The position numbers were made by a program, and so were the translations under genes. Positions 28,237 through 36,406 of a stretch of 64,000 bases of DNA are shown here, piece by piece. Under the pieces are notes generated by a model. That model ran no database searches and was not told the origin of the DNA. It was given only the letters and a program-made list of their open reading frames with translations. This DNA is from Synechococcus sp. MU1617 (GTDB taxonomy: Bacteria; Cyanobacteriota; Cyanobacteriia; PCC-6307; Cyanobiaceae). Location of the stretch: assembly GCF_020514235.1 (NCBI RefSeq), contig NZ_VTLB01000006.1, forward strand, positions 62,001 to 126,000, written 5' to 3'. Each line of letters begins with the position of its first letter. Positions within the stretch are counted from its first letter, which is position 1.

Positions 28237-29100
28237 TCAGAACAACGGTTCATCGTCGTCGTCGTCGGCTGGAGGCCAGTCGAGGTCAACGCTGACGGGG
28301 GCATGGTCGCTGGGCTGTTGGTTGCCGCGCATGCCTTTGTGGATGACGCAGCTGCGGGCGAGTCCCAGCAGCTCGTCACATAGATAGATGTGGTCGATCC
28401 GCCAGCCGCGGTCCCGGTCCCAGGCACCGCTGCGGTAGTCCCACCAGCTCCAGTGACCGGAGTCCGGTTCGAACACCCGGAACACGTCCTGAAGCCGATC
28501 ACCTAGGGCGTCACGAAGGGCCTGGCGTTCGGCATCGCTTGCCATGATTCCGCCGGTCTGGCGGTCGGGGTCAGGAAGATCGCGTGCTTCGAGGCCGATG
28601 TTGAAGTCGCCGACCATGCACAGCGGCTCGCCGCGTTGCTGTTGAGCTTCGAGATAACGCTTGAGGCAGCCGAGCCAGGCCAATTTGTAGGGGTATTTCT
28701 CCGACTTCAGGCTCGATCCATTCGGTACATAAAGGTTGAGCACGCGAACGCCATTCAGCAGTGCGCTGATCACGCGCTTCTGGTCGCCGAGATCGTCCGC
28801 TTCTGCGTCATCCGGGAGCTCCCCAACGAAGCCGCAGCGCACATCCTCCAAGGGCTCGCGGCTGATCAGGGCGACGCCGTTGTAGGCCTTTTGGCCATGG
28901 ATGTGCACGTGCCAGCCAGCAGATTTGAAGGCTTCAAGGGGAAACAGAGGGTCATCCACCTTGGTTTCCTGCAGACAGAGCAGATCCGGTTGCTCGCTCT
29001 CCAGCCAGCTGAGCACCTGATCCAATCGCGTGCGAACTGAGTTCACGTTCCAGGTGGCGATCTGCACGGTTGATCCAGTGGCGTCCAAGACCCTTAGCAT
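28237..29100 (-). CDS. xth: Exodeoxyribonuclease III / AP endonuclease
   Basis: This 287-residue EEP-fold nuclease for base excision repair has IATWNVNSVRTRLDQ, LLCLQETKVDD (catalytic Glu), VGDFNIGLEARD (Asp/Asn) and the C-terminal SDHAPVSVDLD (Asp-His). The first ~11 residues precede the normal family start, so GTG 12 codons inside is an alternative. An acidic tail (DDDDDEPLF) ends the protein. It ends 6 bp from glcD, tail-to-tail. Confidence 0.93.
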   Translation of the reverse strand: MLRVLDATGSTVQIATWNVNSVRTRLDQVLSWLESEQPDLLCLQETKVDDPLFPLEAFKSAGWHVHIHGQKAYNGVALISREPLEDVRCGFVGELPDDAEADDLGDQKRVISALLNGVRVLNLYVPNGSSLKSEKYPYKLAWLGCLKRYLEAQQQRGEPLCMVGDFNIGLEARDLPDPDRQTGGIMASDAERQALRDALGDRLQDVFRVFEPDSGHWSWWDYRSGAWDRDRGWRIDHIYLCDELLGLARSCVIHKGMRGNQQPSDHAPVSVDLDWPPADDDDDEPLF

Positions 29101-29122
29101 CAGCTAATTCTCAAATTCGTTG

Positions 29123-29407
29123 ATGTCTCGCCGTCTTGCGGCTGTCGCGCAACTGGCGCTGTCTTCCCTGGTGATGACAGCCATCCCGGTGGGGGGGCAT
29201 GCCCAGGTTGAAGCGCCTTTTCAGAACCGCGAGGAACGCGAGATCTACGGCGACACCGATAGCAGCGGCTCAATTTTGGATTCCGCGAACCCCATGGATC
29301 TGTTGAATCAGATTCGGCGGGCGACGGCCATGGATGACGCCACGCCACCCTCCGATGCCATAGACGCGGCCCTCAAGGCCTATCAGAACCCTCCTGAAAC
29401 GCCGTAG
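29123..29407 (+). CDS. Small secreted protein, function unknown
   Basis: This protein of about 94 residues has a clear signal peptide (MSRRLAAVAQLALSSLVMTAI...GHA) and an acidic mature part with REEREIYGDTDSSGSILD and NPMDLLNQIRRATAMDD. I do not recognise a domain. Such short, acidic secreted proteins occur in picocyanobacteria. A TTG one codon upstream is an alternative start. Its 3' end overlaps the TPR gene by 35 bp, tail-to-tail. Confidence 0.6.
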   Translation: MSRRLAAVAQLALSSLVMTAIPVGGHAQVEAPFQNREEREIYGDTDSSGSILDSANPMDLLNQIRRATAMDDATPPSDAIDAALKAYQNPPETP

Positions 29408-30185
29408 CGCTGGGTTGTTCAGAAGCGGTGCTGCGGGCTGCGCTTAAGCCGAATTTTCCTGCCACCAAATCGATCAGGGGATGGATCACCCCGTTTGTGT
29501 CCCGCCGTTCCCGGGCCTGCTTCAGCAGGTTGTGGACAGCCTCTGCATCGCCCTTTTCTTGCCGCAACAGCGCTAGGGCCAAAAGGGGCCTTGCATCATT
29601 CATGCTCTCTTTGGCCAGTTGGCCATACAGCTTTATGGCGACCTGATCGGATCCGCCTTGTCTCAGCAGATCAGCCAGAAGCAAGCCGATCTCTAAACGT
29701 TGGCCAGGCTCTAGGCCCTTGAACCGGGTGGTGAGCTCCGCTGTGGCTTGACGATGGCGTCCTTGCTCTTGATCCAGCAGCACCAACAGTTGCAGAGCCT
29801 GCAGATCATTCGGATGCAGCCGCAGCAGGAGTTGGAGGTCGCGCCGGGCTGCCTCTGGCTGGCCATTGCGACGTTGCAGTTCCGCTTTGAACAGGGAGAT
29901 TTCGCGCGGCGTGGAGCGGCCAGATAGCCAGGGTTGCAGCACCACTTCGGCCTCTTGCAGGCGCTCCAGTGCTACCAGGCGGTCCAGCAGCAGGACCCGT
30001 TCTGCCTGACTGAGATCTTGCTGATCCTGGAGTTGCTTTATCAGCAGCTCAACCTGTTGATCTTCAGCCTGGCGATGCCCGCGCGCTCGCGTTTCCGGGG
30101 CCATGGAGGCAACGCAGATCCAACCGACCATTGCAGCCCCAACGATGGATGCCAGCAGCAACAGAATCCGGCGCGGGCTTGGCAT
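29373..30185 (-). CDS. Membrane-anchored TPR protein
   Basis: The 270-residue protein has an N-terminal TM/signal anchor (RRILLLLASIVGAAMVGWICV) and then helical repeats with TPR spacing, for example LFKAELQRRNGQPEAARRDLQLLLRLHPNDLQALQLL and ALLRQEKGDAEAVHNLLKQA (each broken here by context). It probably scaffolds protein contacts outside the membrane. The partner is unknown. Confidence 0.75.
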   Translation of the reverse strand: MPSPRRILLLLASIVGAAMVGWICVASMAPETRARGHRQAEDQQVELLIKQLQDQQDLSQAERVLLLDRLVALERLQEAEVVLQPWLSGRSTPREISLFKAELQRRNGQPEAARRDLQLLLRLHPNDLQALQLLVLLDQEQGRHRQATAELTTRFKGLEPGQRLEIGLLLADLLRQGGSDQVAIKLYGQLAKESMNDARPLLALALLRQEKGDAEAVHNLLKQARERRDTNGVIHPLIDLVAGKFGLSAARSTASEQPSATAFQEGSDRP

Positions 30186-30224
30186 CCGATCTCGAATTAG
30201 CCACTTCAGTCTGAGGAGATTGCA

Positions 30225-30899
30225 GTGGGCTGGCTACAGTCTTTACAAGGGCTTTTGACTCCGCCCGGATCAGCATCAATGCGCGCCCATCCGATTCCCC
30301 CGGTCACAGAGCCGTTGCAGTACCGGGCCATCGGGCTTGTGCGCGGCACTTACGCCCCAACCGATCCCGAGCAACTCACCCGCGGCACCTTGACCGATGC
30401 CAATGGGGTCCCTCTTGAAACTGTTGTGCTCGGTCGTGTGCTCACCCTGATTCGGCGGCATCTCCCCCTGGATCAACCCCACCTCTGGGTCGTCTATCCC
30501 AGAAGCCGTGAAAGTGATCATCTGCATCTGCAGATCGCTGGGGTATGGGAACCCAGCACCCTGGCTCCGGACCAAGCCGATGCCTCCGACACCCTGCCGG
30601 AGGGTGACGATTTCTTCTCCATTCGAGGGGAGTTGATCTTCACCAAGCCTGAAACTGGCGAAATGGTGGTGAAGGTGAGGCAGCAGGCCCGTGCAGACGG
30701 CCACCGTCCGCTTCCCTTCAAAATCCAGATCAAGGGAGAGCTTCCCCTTGAACACCTGCGTCACTTCGTCAGCCTCGACCTGCGCCGCCAGGGACAGGAA
30801 CTGCACCTCGAAAATCATGAGGTGATTGCTCCCATGCCGACGCGTGGAGGCAAATCCAAGGGAGGTCGTGGGCGTGCCACCTCCCGCGCTCGCAGCTGA
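30225..30899 (+). CDS. Conserved cyanobacterial protein of unknown function
   Basis: This 224-residue soluble protein has a basic, Gly/Arg/Ser-rich tail (RGGKSKGGRGRATSRARS) that could bind nucleic acid. The main body contains YRAIGLVRGTYAPTDPEQL, LHLQIAGVWEPSTL and DDFFSIRGELIFTKPETGE, which looks beta-rich. I cannot name a domain. The last base overlaps the M41 peptidase start (TGATG), and the gene opens a close-packed run through larC to the flippase-like gene. Confidence 0.7.
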   Translation: MGWLQSLQGLLTPPGSASMRAHPIPPVTEPLQYRAIGLVRGTYAPTDPEQLTRGTLTDANGVPLETVVLGRVLTLIRRHLPLDQPHLWVVYPRSRESDHLHLQIAGVWEPSTLAPDQADASDTLPEGDDFFSIRGELIFTKPETGEMVVKVRQQARADGHRPLPFKIQIKGELPLEHLRHFVSLDLRRQGQELHLENHEVIAPMPTRGGKSKGGRGRATSRARS

Positions 30900-31546
30900 T
30901 GGCAGAGGCGGGGCAGGGCTCTACGGGGGCACTTCGGGCAGGCGTTGCCGTTGCAGGCATTACCGCCCTCGGCGCTTTCGGCCCTGCCCTGGGTCTCTCT
31001 GCTGCCTGGATCGTGGTGGCGGTTGGCGGTGCCCTGGTCACCCTCAGCGTTGATGCCGCCACCTGGGAAGGTATGGGCGGACACATCCTTGCCGAAGCTT
31101 TGCCCGGTGGGCAGGAGCGTTTGCGTCGAATTGCGGTGCATGAGGCGGGCCATGTGCTGATCGCGGAAGAGGAGCAACTTCCGGTTCAGCAGGTGCTGGT
31201 GGGAACCCTGGCCTGTGTGCGTGCAGGATTGCGTAGCAGCGGCGCAACTGAGTTTGCTGTGCCGGACAGCGTCCGCATGCCTCTTGAGGATCTACGGCGT
31301 TGGAGCCGGGTGCTTCAGGCCGGTATCGCCGCTGAGACCGTGGTCTTTGGCAAAGCCCGCGGTGGTGCTGATGACCGTGCTTTGTTGGGACGGCTGTGGG
31401 GACTGTCGGGCCATGACGTGGCTACGGCCCAGCGGGAGCAGCGTCGCGCCCGCCGTGAAATTGAGCAGCAGTTGCGTCAGCAGCGTGAGGCGCTTGACCA
31501 GCAGGCTGGTGTTCTGTTGGAGACAGCCCCGCGTCTGGGGCGATGA
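30899..31546 (+). CDS. FtsH-like M41 metallopeptidase without ATPase domain
   Basis: This 215-residue protein has two membrane segments (about 14-50) followed by the zinc motif IAVHEAGHVLI (HEAGH at 81-85) and an LQAGIAAETVVFG block that matches the FtsH GraAEelvFG helix, with Asp158/159 as possible third ligand. The tail is a charged coiled coil (REQRRARREIEQQLRQQREA). The AAA module of FtsH is absent, so ATP-driven unfolding would need a partner or another mode. It is coupled to both neighbours by overlaps of 1 and 4 bp. Confidence 0.78.
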   Translation: MAEAGQGSTGALRAGVAVAGITALGAFGPALGLSAAWIVVAVGGALVTLSVDAATWEGMGGHILAEALPGGQERLRRIAVHEAGHVLIAEEEQLPVQQVLVGTLACVRAGLRSSGATEFAVPDSVRMPLEDLRRWSRVLQAGIAAETVVFGKARGGADDRALLGRLWGLSGHDVATAQREQRRARREIEQQLRQQREALDQQAGVLLETAPRLGR

Positions 31547-32751
31547 GTGCTCTTTGGATTGATGCCCCAACCGGGTTAGCAGGGGACATGCTCCTGGCCG
31601 CACTGTTGGATTTAGGCGTGGACCAGGCCGTGGTGGAGTCGCCGCTGGCGGCCCTCGGTTTGGCAGGGAGCTATCGGATTACCCAGCAGGAGGCGCGCAG
31701 TGGAGGTCTCCGGGGGGTCCGCGTTGATGTGCAGGGTCTTGAAGATCAGCCGCCCCACCGCCACTGGTCGGGGATCCGTGATCAGATCAATGCAGCTGCC
31801 TTAGCGCCATCGCTGAAGCAACGGGTACTGGCCGTGTTCACCCGTTTGGCGGAAGCCGAAGCCACCGTGCATGGAACTCCGGTGGAGGCCGTTCACTTCC
31901 ATGAGGTCGGAGCTATCGATGCTCTCGTGGATGTGGTGGGTGTCTGTGCCGCGATTGACGATCTCAAGCCAGCCAGGATCGTCTGTTCTCCGTTGCCTGC
32001 TGGGAGCGGAACGGTGGCAACCGCCCATGGCCTGTTGCCGGTGCCCGTCCCTGCCGTGCTCGAACTGGCGCGACGTCACCGCATTCCTTTGCTTCAGGGC
32101 GGAGACCTGCCCACGGGAGAGTTGGTGACGCCAACGGGCCTCGCCCTGGTTTCGGTTCTGGCGGAACAGTTTGTCGCTCCTGATCGTTTGGTGGCCGAGA
32201 AGGTTGGTGTTGGCCTCGGCCATCGCCAACTGGACCGCCCCAACCTGGTGCGCTTGGTGCTGCACAGCCCAGCGGCGAATGCGGTGGAAGGTCCCCGTTG
32301 GGAGTCGTTGGTCGTGCAGGAAGCCTGGATCGATGACGCCACCCCAGAAGAGGTTGCGGTCTTGACCAATCGCTTGCGTGAGGCGGGAGCGATCGATGTG
32401 GCGGTGCAGCCGTTGCTGATGAAAAAGGGCCGCAGTGGCCAGTTGTTGACGGCGCTTGTGCGGGATGAGGATGCCGATCAGATCCGCAGCCTCTGGCTCA
32501 GTGCTGGCAGCAGCATCGGCCTGCGTGAGCGGTGCCAGGGACGCTGGGTGTTGCCGAGGCGGCAGGGCGTGCTCGAAACCCCCTGGGGGCCCGTCGCCGC
32601 CAAACAGGTGCGTCGCCCCGATGGTCGTTGCACCGTCAAGGCCGAAGCGGATGCCCTGGAGGCCCTTCAGGCCAGCACTGGGTGTTCCCTTGATGAGCTG
32701 CGGGCTGCTGTCGCTTCAGCACCGTTTGTCAGCACGGAAGATTGGGCTTGA
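31543..32751 (+). CDS. larC: Nickel-pincer cofactor biosynthesis protein LarC
   Basis: This 402-residue LarC-family (DUF111) protein in Lactobacillus inserts nickel into the pyridinium dithiocarboxylate mononucleotide cofactor. The family start LWIDAPTGLAGDMLLAALLDLG and EAVHFHEVGAIDALVDVVG with HGLLPVPVPAVLELARR are visible. In some bacteria larC is expressed by a frameshift; here one continuous ORF covers the whole length. larB, larE and larA are not in the window. Confidence 0.88.
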   Translation: MSALWIDAPTGLAGDMLLAALLDLGVDQAVVESPLAALGLAGSYRITQQEARSGGLRGVRVDVQGLEDQPPHRHWSGIRDQINAAALAPSLKQRVLAVFTRLAEAEATVHGTPVEAVHFHEVGAIDALVDVVGVCAAIDDLKPARIVCSPLPAGSGTVATAHGLLPVPVPAVLELARRHRIPLLQGGDLPTGELVTPTGLALVSVLAEQFVAPDRLVAEKVGVGLGHRQLDRPNLVRLVLHSPAANAVEGPRWESLVVQEAWIDDATPEEVAVLTNRLREAGAIDVAVQPLLMKKGRSGQLLTALVRDEDADQIRSLWLSAGSSIGLRERCQGRWVLPRRQGVLETPWGPVAAKQVRRPDGRCTVKAEADALEALQASTGCSLDELRAAVASAPFVSTEDWA

Positions 32752-33665
32752 TGAGCAAGTTTCTCCGTCAACCCAAGCTCTGGATCACGCTGGCCAGCCT
32801 GATCTTCATCGCTGTGGCTCTGGCCCAGCAGGGGGGGCAACTTCGCCAGCTGAGCTTGATGGCCAACGGTTGGTGGTGGCTGGTGCTGGGGCTTGGACTG
32901 ACCTGGCTCAGCATCCTGATCAATGGTGTGGCCTGGCGGGATCTGCTGGTTTGGTTGAAACATCCTCCCCAGGGCCTCGCTGTGGTGCCACTGTTTGTGC
33001 GCAGCAATCTGCTCAAGTACCTGCCGGGAGGGATTTGGCACCTGGTGGAGCGGGTCCGGGTGCTACGCCCGGCGATTGGCGGCGGCCCTGCCCTGGCCGG
33101 GGTGATCCTGGATCCACTCCTGATCGTGGCGGCGTCCGTTCTGGTTGTGGTTGCTGGTGGATGGCAGCAGGGCCTTGCTCTGCTGGCACCCTGGCCTGCA
33201 CTGTTGATGATTCCCCGCTGGCGCGAGCCCCTTCTGCGTCGACTGGAACGTTCCAAGGCGGCGCAATTGCAGTCAGCTGGCAGTGGGCCCTTGGAAAGTG
33301 AGGGAAGCGGCCGCGGCGGCTATCCCTGGCGGCCCCTCAGCCTTCAGCTGCTGTTCGTGCTCTGCCGCTTTGCCGGGTTCTGGTGCAGCGTCCAGGCCTT
33401 CGGCATTCAAAGTCCGGCGCCATTCACCTGGCTCGCGGCCTTTGGACTGGCCTACGCCGTTGGGCTGGTGGTGCCTGGTGCACCTGGGGGGCTGGGAGTG
33501 TTTGAGGCCACCCTGCTGCTGCGTTTGGGTGCTGCCGTGCCAGAGGCACAGTTGCTCGCAGTGGTTCTCAGCTACCGACTCCTCTCCACCCTGGCCGATG
33601 TTGTTGCCAGCGGGGCACTGGCGGCTGATCGGATGGTGGTCCAAGGTTTGAAACGTCCCCGCTGA
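32751..33665 (+). CDS. Lysylphosphatidylglycerol synthase-type (UPF0104) membrane protein
   Basis: This protein of about 304 residues has seven or eight hydrophobic segments and is typical of the LPG_synthase_TM/UPF0104 group. LLKYLPGGIWHLVERVRVL and AYAVGLVVPGAPGGLGVFEATLL are the conserved blocks. Relatives move or modify lipids; without the soluble aminoacyltransferase domain it cannot aminoacylate. ATG 32751 overlaps the larC stop by one base. It precedes the phosphoesterase gene by 13 bp. Confidence 0.8.
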   Translation: MSKFLRQPKLWITLASLIFIAVALAQQGGQLRQLSLMANGWWWLVLGLGLTWLSILINGVAWRDLLVWLKHPPQGLAVVPLFVRSNLLKYLPGGIWHLVERVRVLRPAIGGGPALAGVILDPLLIVAASVLVVVAGGWQQGLALLAPWPALLMIPRWREPLLRRLERSKAAQLQSAGSGPLESEGSGRGGYPWRPLSLQLLFVLCRFAGFWCSVQAFGIQSPAPFTWLAAFGLAYAVGLVVPGAPGGLGVFEATLLLRLGAAVPEAQLLAVVLSYRLLSTLADVVASGALAADRMVVQGLKRPR

Positions 33666-33678
33666 CCCCCGTGCTGTT

Positions 33679-34671
33679 GTGCTGCTGAGTCGTCGTCAGA
33701 TGCTGCAGTTGGTGCTTGGCACCGGTTTCACTGCAGCGGCCCTGCCCTTGAACGCCGCCAGGGGGGCTGTTCACCGCGTTGGGATGATCAGCGATCTCAA
33801 CAGCAGCTATGGCTCCACCAGCTACATCCCTGCCGTTGATCAGGGGTTGAATCAGCTCATTGGCCTGAAGCCGGATCTGGTGGTGTGTGCTGGCGACATG
33901 GTCGCTGCTCAGATGCCAGGCCTCAGTGGCCAGCAGCTGGATGCAATGTGGCGGGGCTTTGAACGGTCCGTTCTGCAGCGATTTCAGGCGGCGGACATCC
34001 CACTGCTGCCAGCGATCGGGAACCATGACGGTTCACCGGGCTTCCCCGCGGATCGTGCCGCTGTGGGTCGGTTCTGGACCCCGATCCGTTCATGGATGGG
34101 ATTGGCGTTTGTGGATGCTTCGCAGTTCCCGTTTCGTTACACGGTGCTGCAGGACGGGATCTTCTGGTTGGTCTGGGATGCCAGCTCAGCCCGTGTTCCT
34201 GAGGATCAGTTGGCCTGGGCACAACAGCAGTTGGCCAGTCCCAAGGCACAAGCGGCTCGTGCTCGGTTTGTTGTGGGCCATCTCCCCCTGGCCGGTGTTG
34301 GTCTGGGCAAGGATCGCCCCGGTGATGTGTTGGAGCGGGGACGTGCGCTTGAGGCCTTGATGGACGCCGCCGGCGTGCAGGCATACATCAGTGGTCATCA
34401 CCACGCCTGGTTCTCCAGCCGAAGTGGTCAGCTCGATCTGATTCAGCTCGGCGCCTTGGGCAGTGGCCCAAGGCGCCTGCTGGACGGTGGAGCGCCAGCA
34501 CAGCAGACCTTCACCTTGCTGGAGATCGATGGGGGAAGGGGCACCCTTCTGGAGACCACCTACGCCGTTTCCACAGGACGGCCGCTGTCCTGGTCAACAC
34601 TCCCTCTACGTCTCAACACCCGTGCTGGTGTTCTCCAGCGCAATGCATCAGAGCGGTTGCTGAGGGGGTGA
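33679..34671 (+). CDS. Tat-exported metallophosphoesterase
   Basis: This 330-residue calcineurin-like phosphoesterase starts at GTG with a twin-Arg N terminus (LSRRQMLQLVLGTGFTAAAL, RR plus hydrophobic core). Metal-binding blocks are GMISDLNSSYG, VVCAGDMV (GD), AIGNHDGS (GNHD), VVGHLPLAG and ISGHHHAWF (GHHH). The substrate is unknown. The exported location suggests a periplasmic phosphatase or phosphodiesterase. Its 3' end overlaps the ABC permease by 24 bp tail-to-tail. Confidence 0.85.
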   Translation: MLLSRRQMLQLVLGTGFTAAALPLNAARGAVHRVGMISDLNSSYGSTSYIPAVDQGLNQLIGLKPDLVVCAGDMVAAQMPGLSGQQLDAMWRGFERSVLQRFQAADIPLLPAIGNHDGSPGFPADRAAVGRFWTPIRSWMGLAFVDASQFPFRYTVLQDGIFWLVWDASSARVPEDQLAWAQQQLASPKAQAARARFVVGHLPLAGVGLGKDRPGDVLERGRALEALMDAAGVQAYISGHHHAWFSSRSGQLDLIQLGALGSGPRRLLDGGAPAQQTFTLLEIDGGRGTLLETTYAVSTGRPLSWSTLPLRLNTRAGVLQRNASERLLRG

Positions 34672-36258
34672 CGAGCTCTCTCGTCTGGAGGCTTGATCCA
34701 GCGTCGGGACCAAGGCCATGGCGGCGACCAAACCCAGAACGAGGATCATCAGGGCCGGCAACATCGCTTCGGCCAGTCGTTCATCGCCGGCGTACTGGAA
34801 CACGCGCACCGAGAGCGTGTCGAAGTCGAAAGGCCGCAGAGCGAAGGTGAGGGGAAGCTCCTTCACCGTGTCGACAAAAACCAGCAGCAGCCCGACGGTG
34901 ATCGGTCCGCGCAAGAGGGGCAGATGCACGCGTTGGAGCACGCGTTGCCATGGCGATCCCATCCCCGTAGCTGCCTCATCGAGGCTCGGACTGATCCGCT
35001 CCAGGGCTGCGTCCAGGCCCCCTTTCGCCACCGCCAGAAATCGATCGCTGTAGCCCCACAGCAGCAGGAGCAAGGGGGCGACCTGCCAGGGGGCGCCAGT
35101 GAGCAACAAGGCCAGAGCCAGGACGGTGCCGGGGATGGCGTAGCCCGTTCCGGCCAGGAAGGTGAGGCTTTTCAGCCATGGGGCGCTGGACCAGCGTTTG
35201 GCGATGGCCAGCACGAGCGCTGCCGTTACCGCCAAAACGGCAGCGACAAGGGCCAGCAAAAGACTGCGGCCGCTCAGGCTGATCAGATCGTCGTTCCAGC
35301 TGTTTTGGAGCTGATCCAAGTTGCTGGCGGCCCATAGCAGCGGGGTCCCCAGGCTCACGATCGGAGGGATGACGGAGAGCAGTTGCGCCACACCAGCACG
35401 GAATCCATGCAGGTGCCAAGCGGTTGCGTCCCCGCCGGCCACGCCATCACTCCAGCGTCGACTGCGCCTGCGCAGGCTGCGTTCACACACCACCAACGTC
35501 AACACGATCACCAGCGTGATCAAGGCCAAGCTGATGGCGCCTGCGGGATCGCCGTTGGACTGCCAGGTTTCCAAGATGCCTGCGGAGAGACTCGGAATGC
35601 TGAGGAGCTGAACGGCACCCAGCTCATTGACCACTTCCATCCCCATGAGAGCGACACCGGCTCCGATCGCGGGTAATGCAATGGGTAAGGCCACACGCCG
35701 GAAGGCTGACCAGGGACCGACACCCAGGCTGCGACATGCCTCCAGCTGACGCTGACCGCTGACGGAGAAACTTTCGGTGCTTAGGAGGAACACGTAGGGG
35801 TAGGTCGTTAGGGCCATCACAGCGATGCCCCATCCCATGCCGTGAATGGTCCAGCTGTGGCGACTTCCAAGATCGACAAGGGTGGCCGAGAGGAGATAGG
35901 CCGGCGTTGCCAGAGGAATCAGCTGGGCAATGCGCAGCCATTGCCGACCGGGAAAACGGCAGTTGCAAAGCAACCAACCATTGGCTGTGCCGAGCACAGT
36001 GCCAAGCGTTGCTGTGCCGAGCAGCAGCTGGATTGTGCCAACGATCTGTCGCATGCCATCGGGGCCAAGATCGCTGAAGCCGCTGTGTAAGGACGTCAGG
36101 GCTTCCTTGACCAGCGTCAGCACAGGCCAGATGGCAATCAGGCCAGTGATGGAGGCGATCAGGATGAGGGCCAGCCGGGTTGGGCTTGGAACAACAATCC
36201 GGTTGGGCAGCAACTTCACTTCAGCGATGGGCGGGACACCGTTGTCGCGACATGGCAT
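34648..36258 (-). CDS. Fe(3+)-type ABC transporter permease, two-domain
   Basis: This permease of about 536 residues has two fused permease halves, each with a BPD_transp_1 EAA loop (EACRSLGVGPWSAFRRVALP and DEAATGMGSPWQRVLQRVHL). The layout of 12 TM helices and this fusion is typical of the FbpB/FutB iron permeases. The frame stays open upstream but ATG 36258 is the likely start. The ATP-binding subunit is divergent, 149 bp away. No substrate-binding protein is near. Iron is inferred from the subfamily. Confidence 0.85.
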   Translation of the reverse strand: MPCRDNGVPPIAEVKLLPNRIVVPSPTRLALILIASITGLIAIWPVLTLVKEALTSLHSGFSDLGPDGMRQIVGTIQLLLGTATLGTVLGTANGWLLCNCRFPGRQWLRIAQLIPLATPAYLLSATLVDLGSRHSWTIHGMGWGIAVMALTTYPYVFLLSTESFSVSGQRQLEACRSLGVGPWSAFRRVALPIALPAIGAGVALMGMEVVNELGAVQLLSIPSLSAGILETWQSNGDPAGAISLALITLVIVLTLVVCERSLRRRSRRWSDGVAGGDATAWHLHGFRAGVAQLLSVIPPIVSLGTPLLWAASNLDQLQNSWNDDLISLSGRSLLLALVAAVLAVTAALVLAIAKRWSSAPWLKSLTFLAGTGYAIPGTVLALALLLTGAPWQVAPLLLLLWGYSDRFLAVAKGGLDAALERISPSLDEAATGMGSPWQRVLQRVHLPLLRGPITVGLLLVFVDTVKELPLTFALRPFDFDTLSVRVFQYAGDERLAEAMLPALMILVLGLVAAMALVPTLDQASRRESSSPPQQPL

Positions 36259-36406
36259 TGCGACATTGCCATGGAATGATTCTGGCGATGAACGATGGGG
36301 ATCTGATTCAGGGCGTGCAAACCGCACACCGGCTTCGATCATTTGTCACACTCATAGGCTCGGTCGCTTCCCAAGCTTCAACTGATCTGTGGAACAGCTG
36401 CTCCCG

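Noticed and set aside
36259-36406. Possible Fur box in the divergent ABC region
   Set aside because: GAATGATTC-like half-sites are present but too far from the 19-bp consensus to claim.
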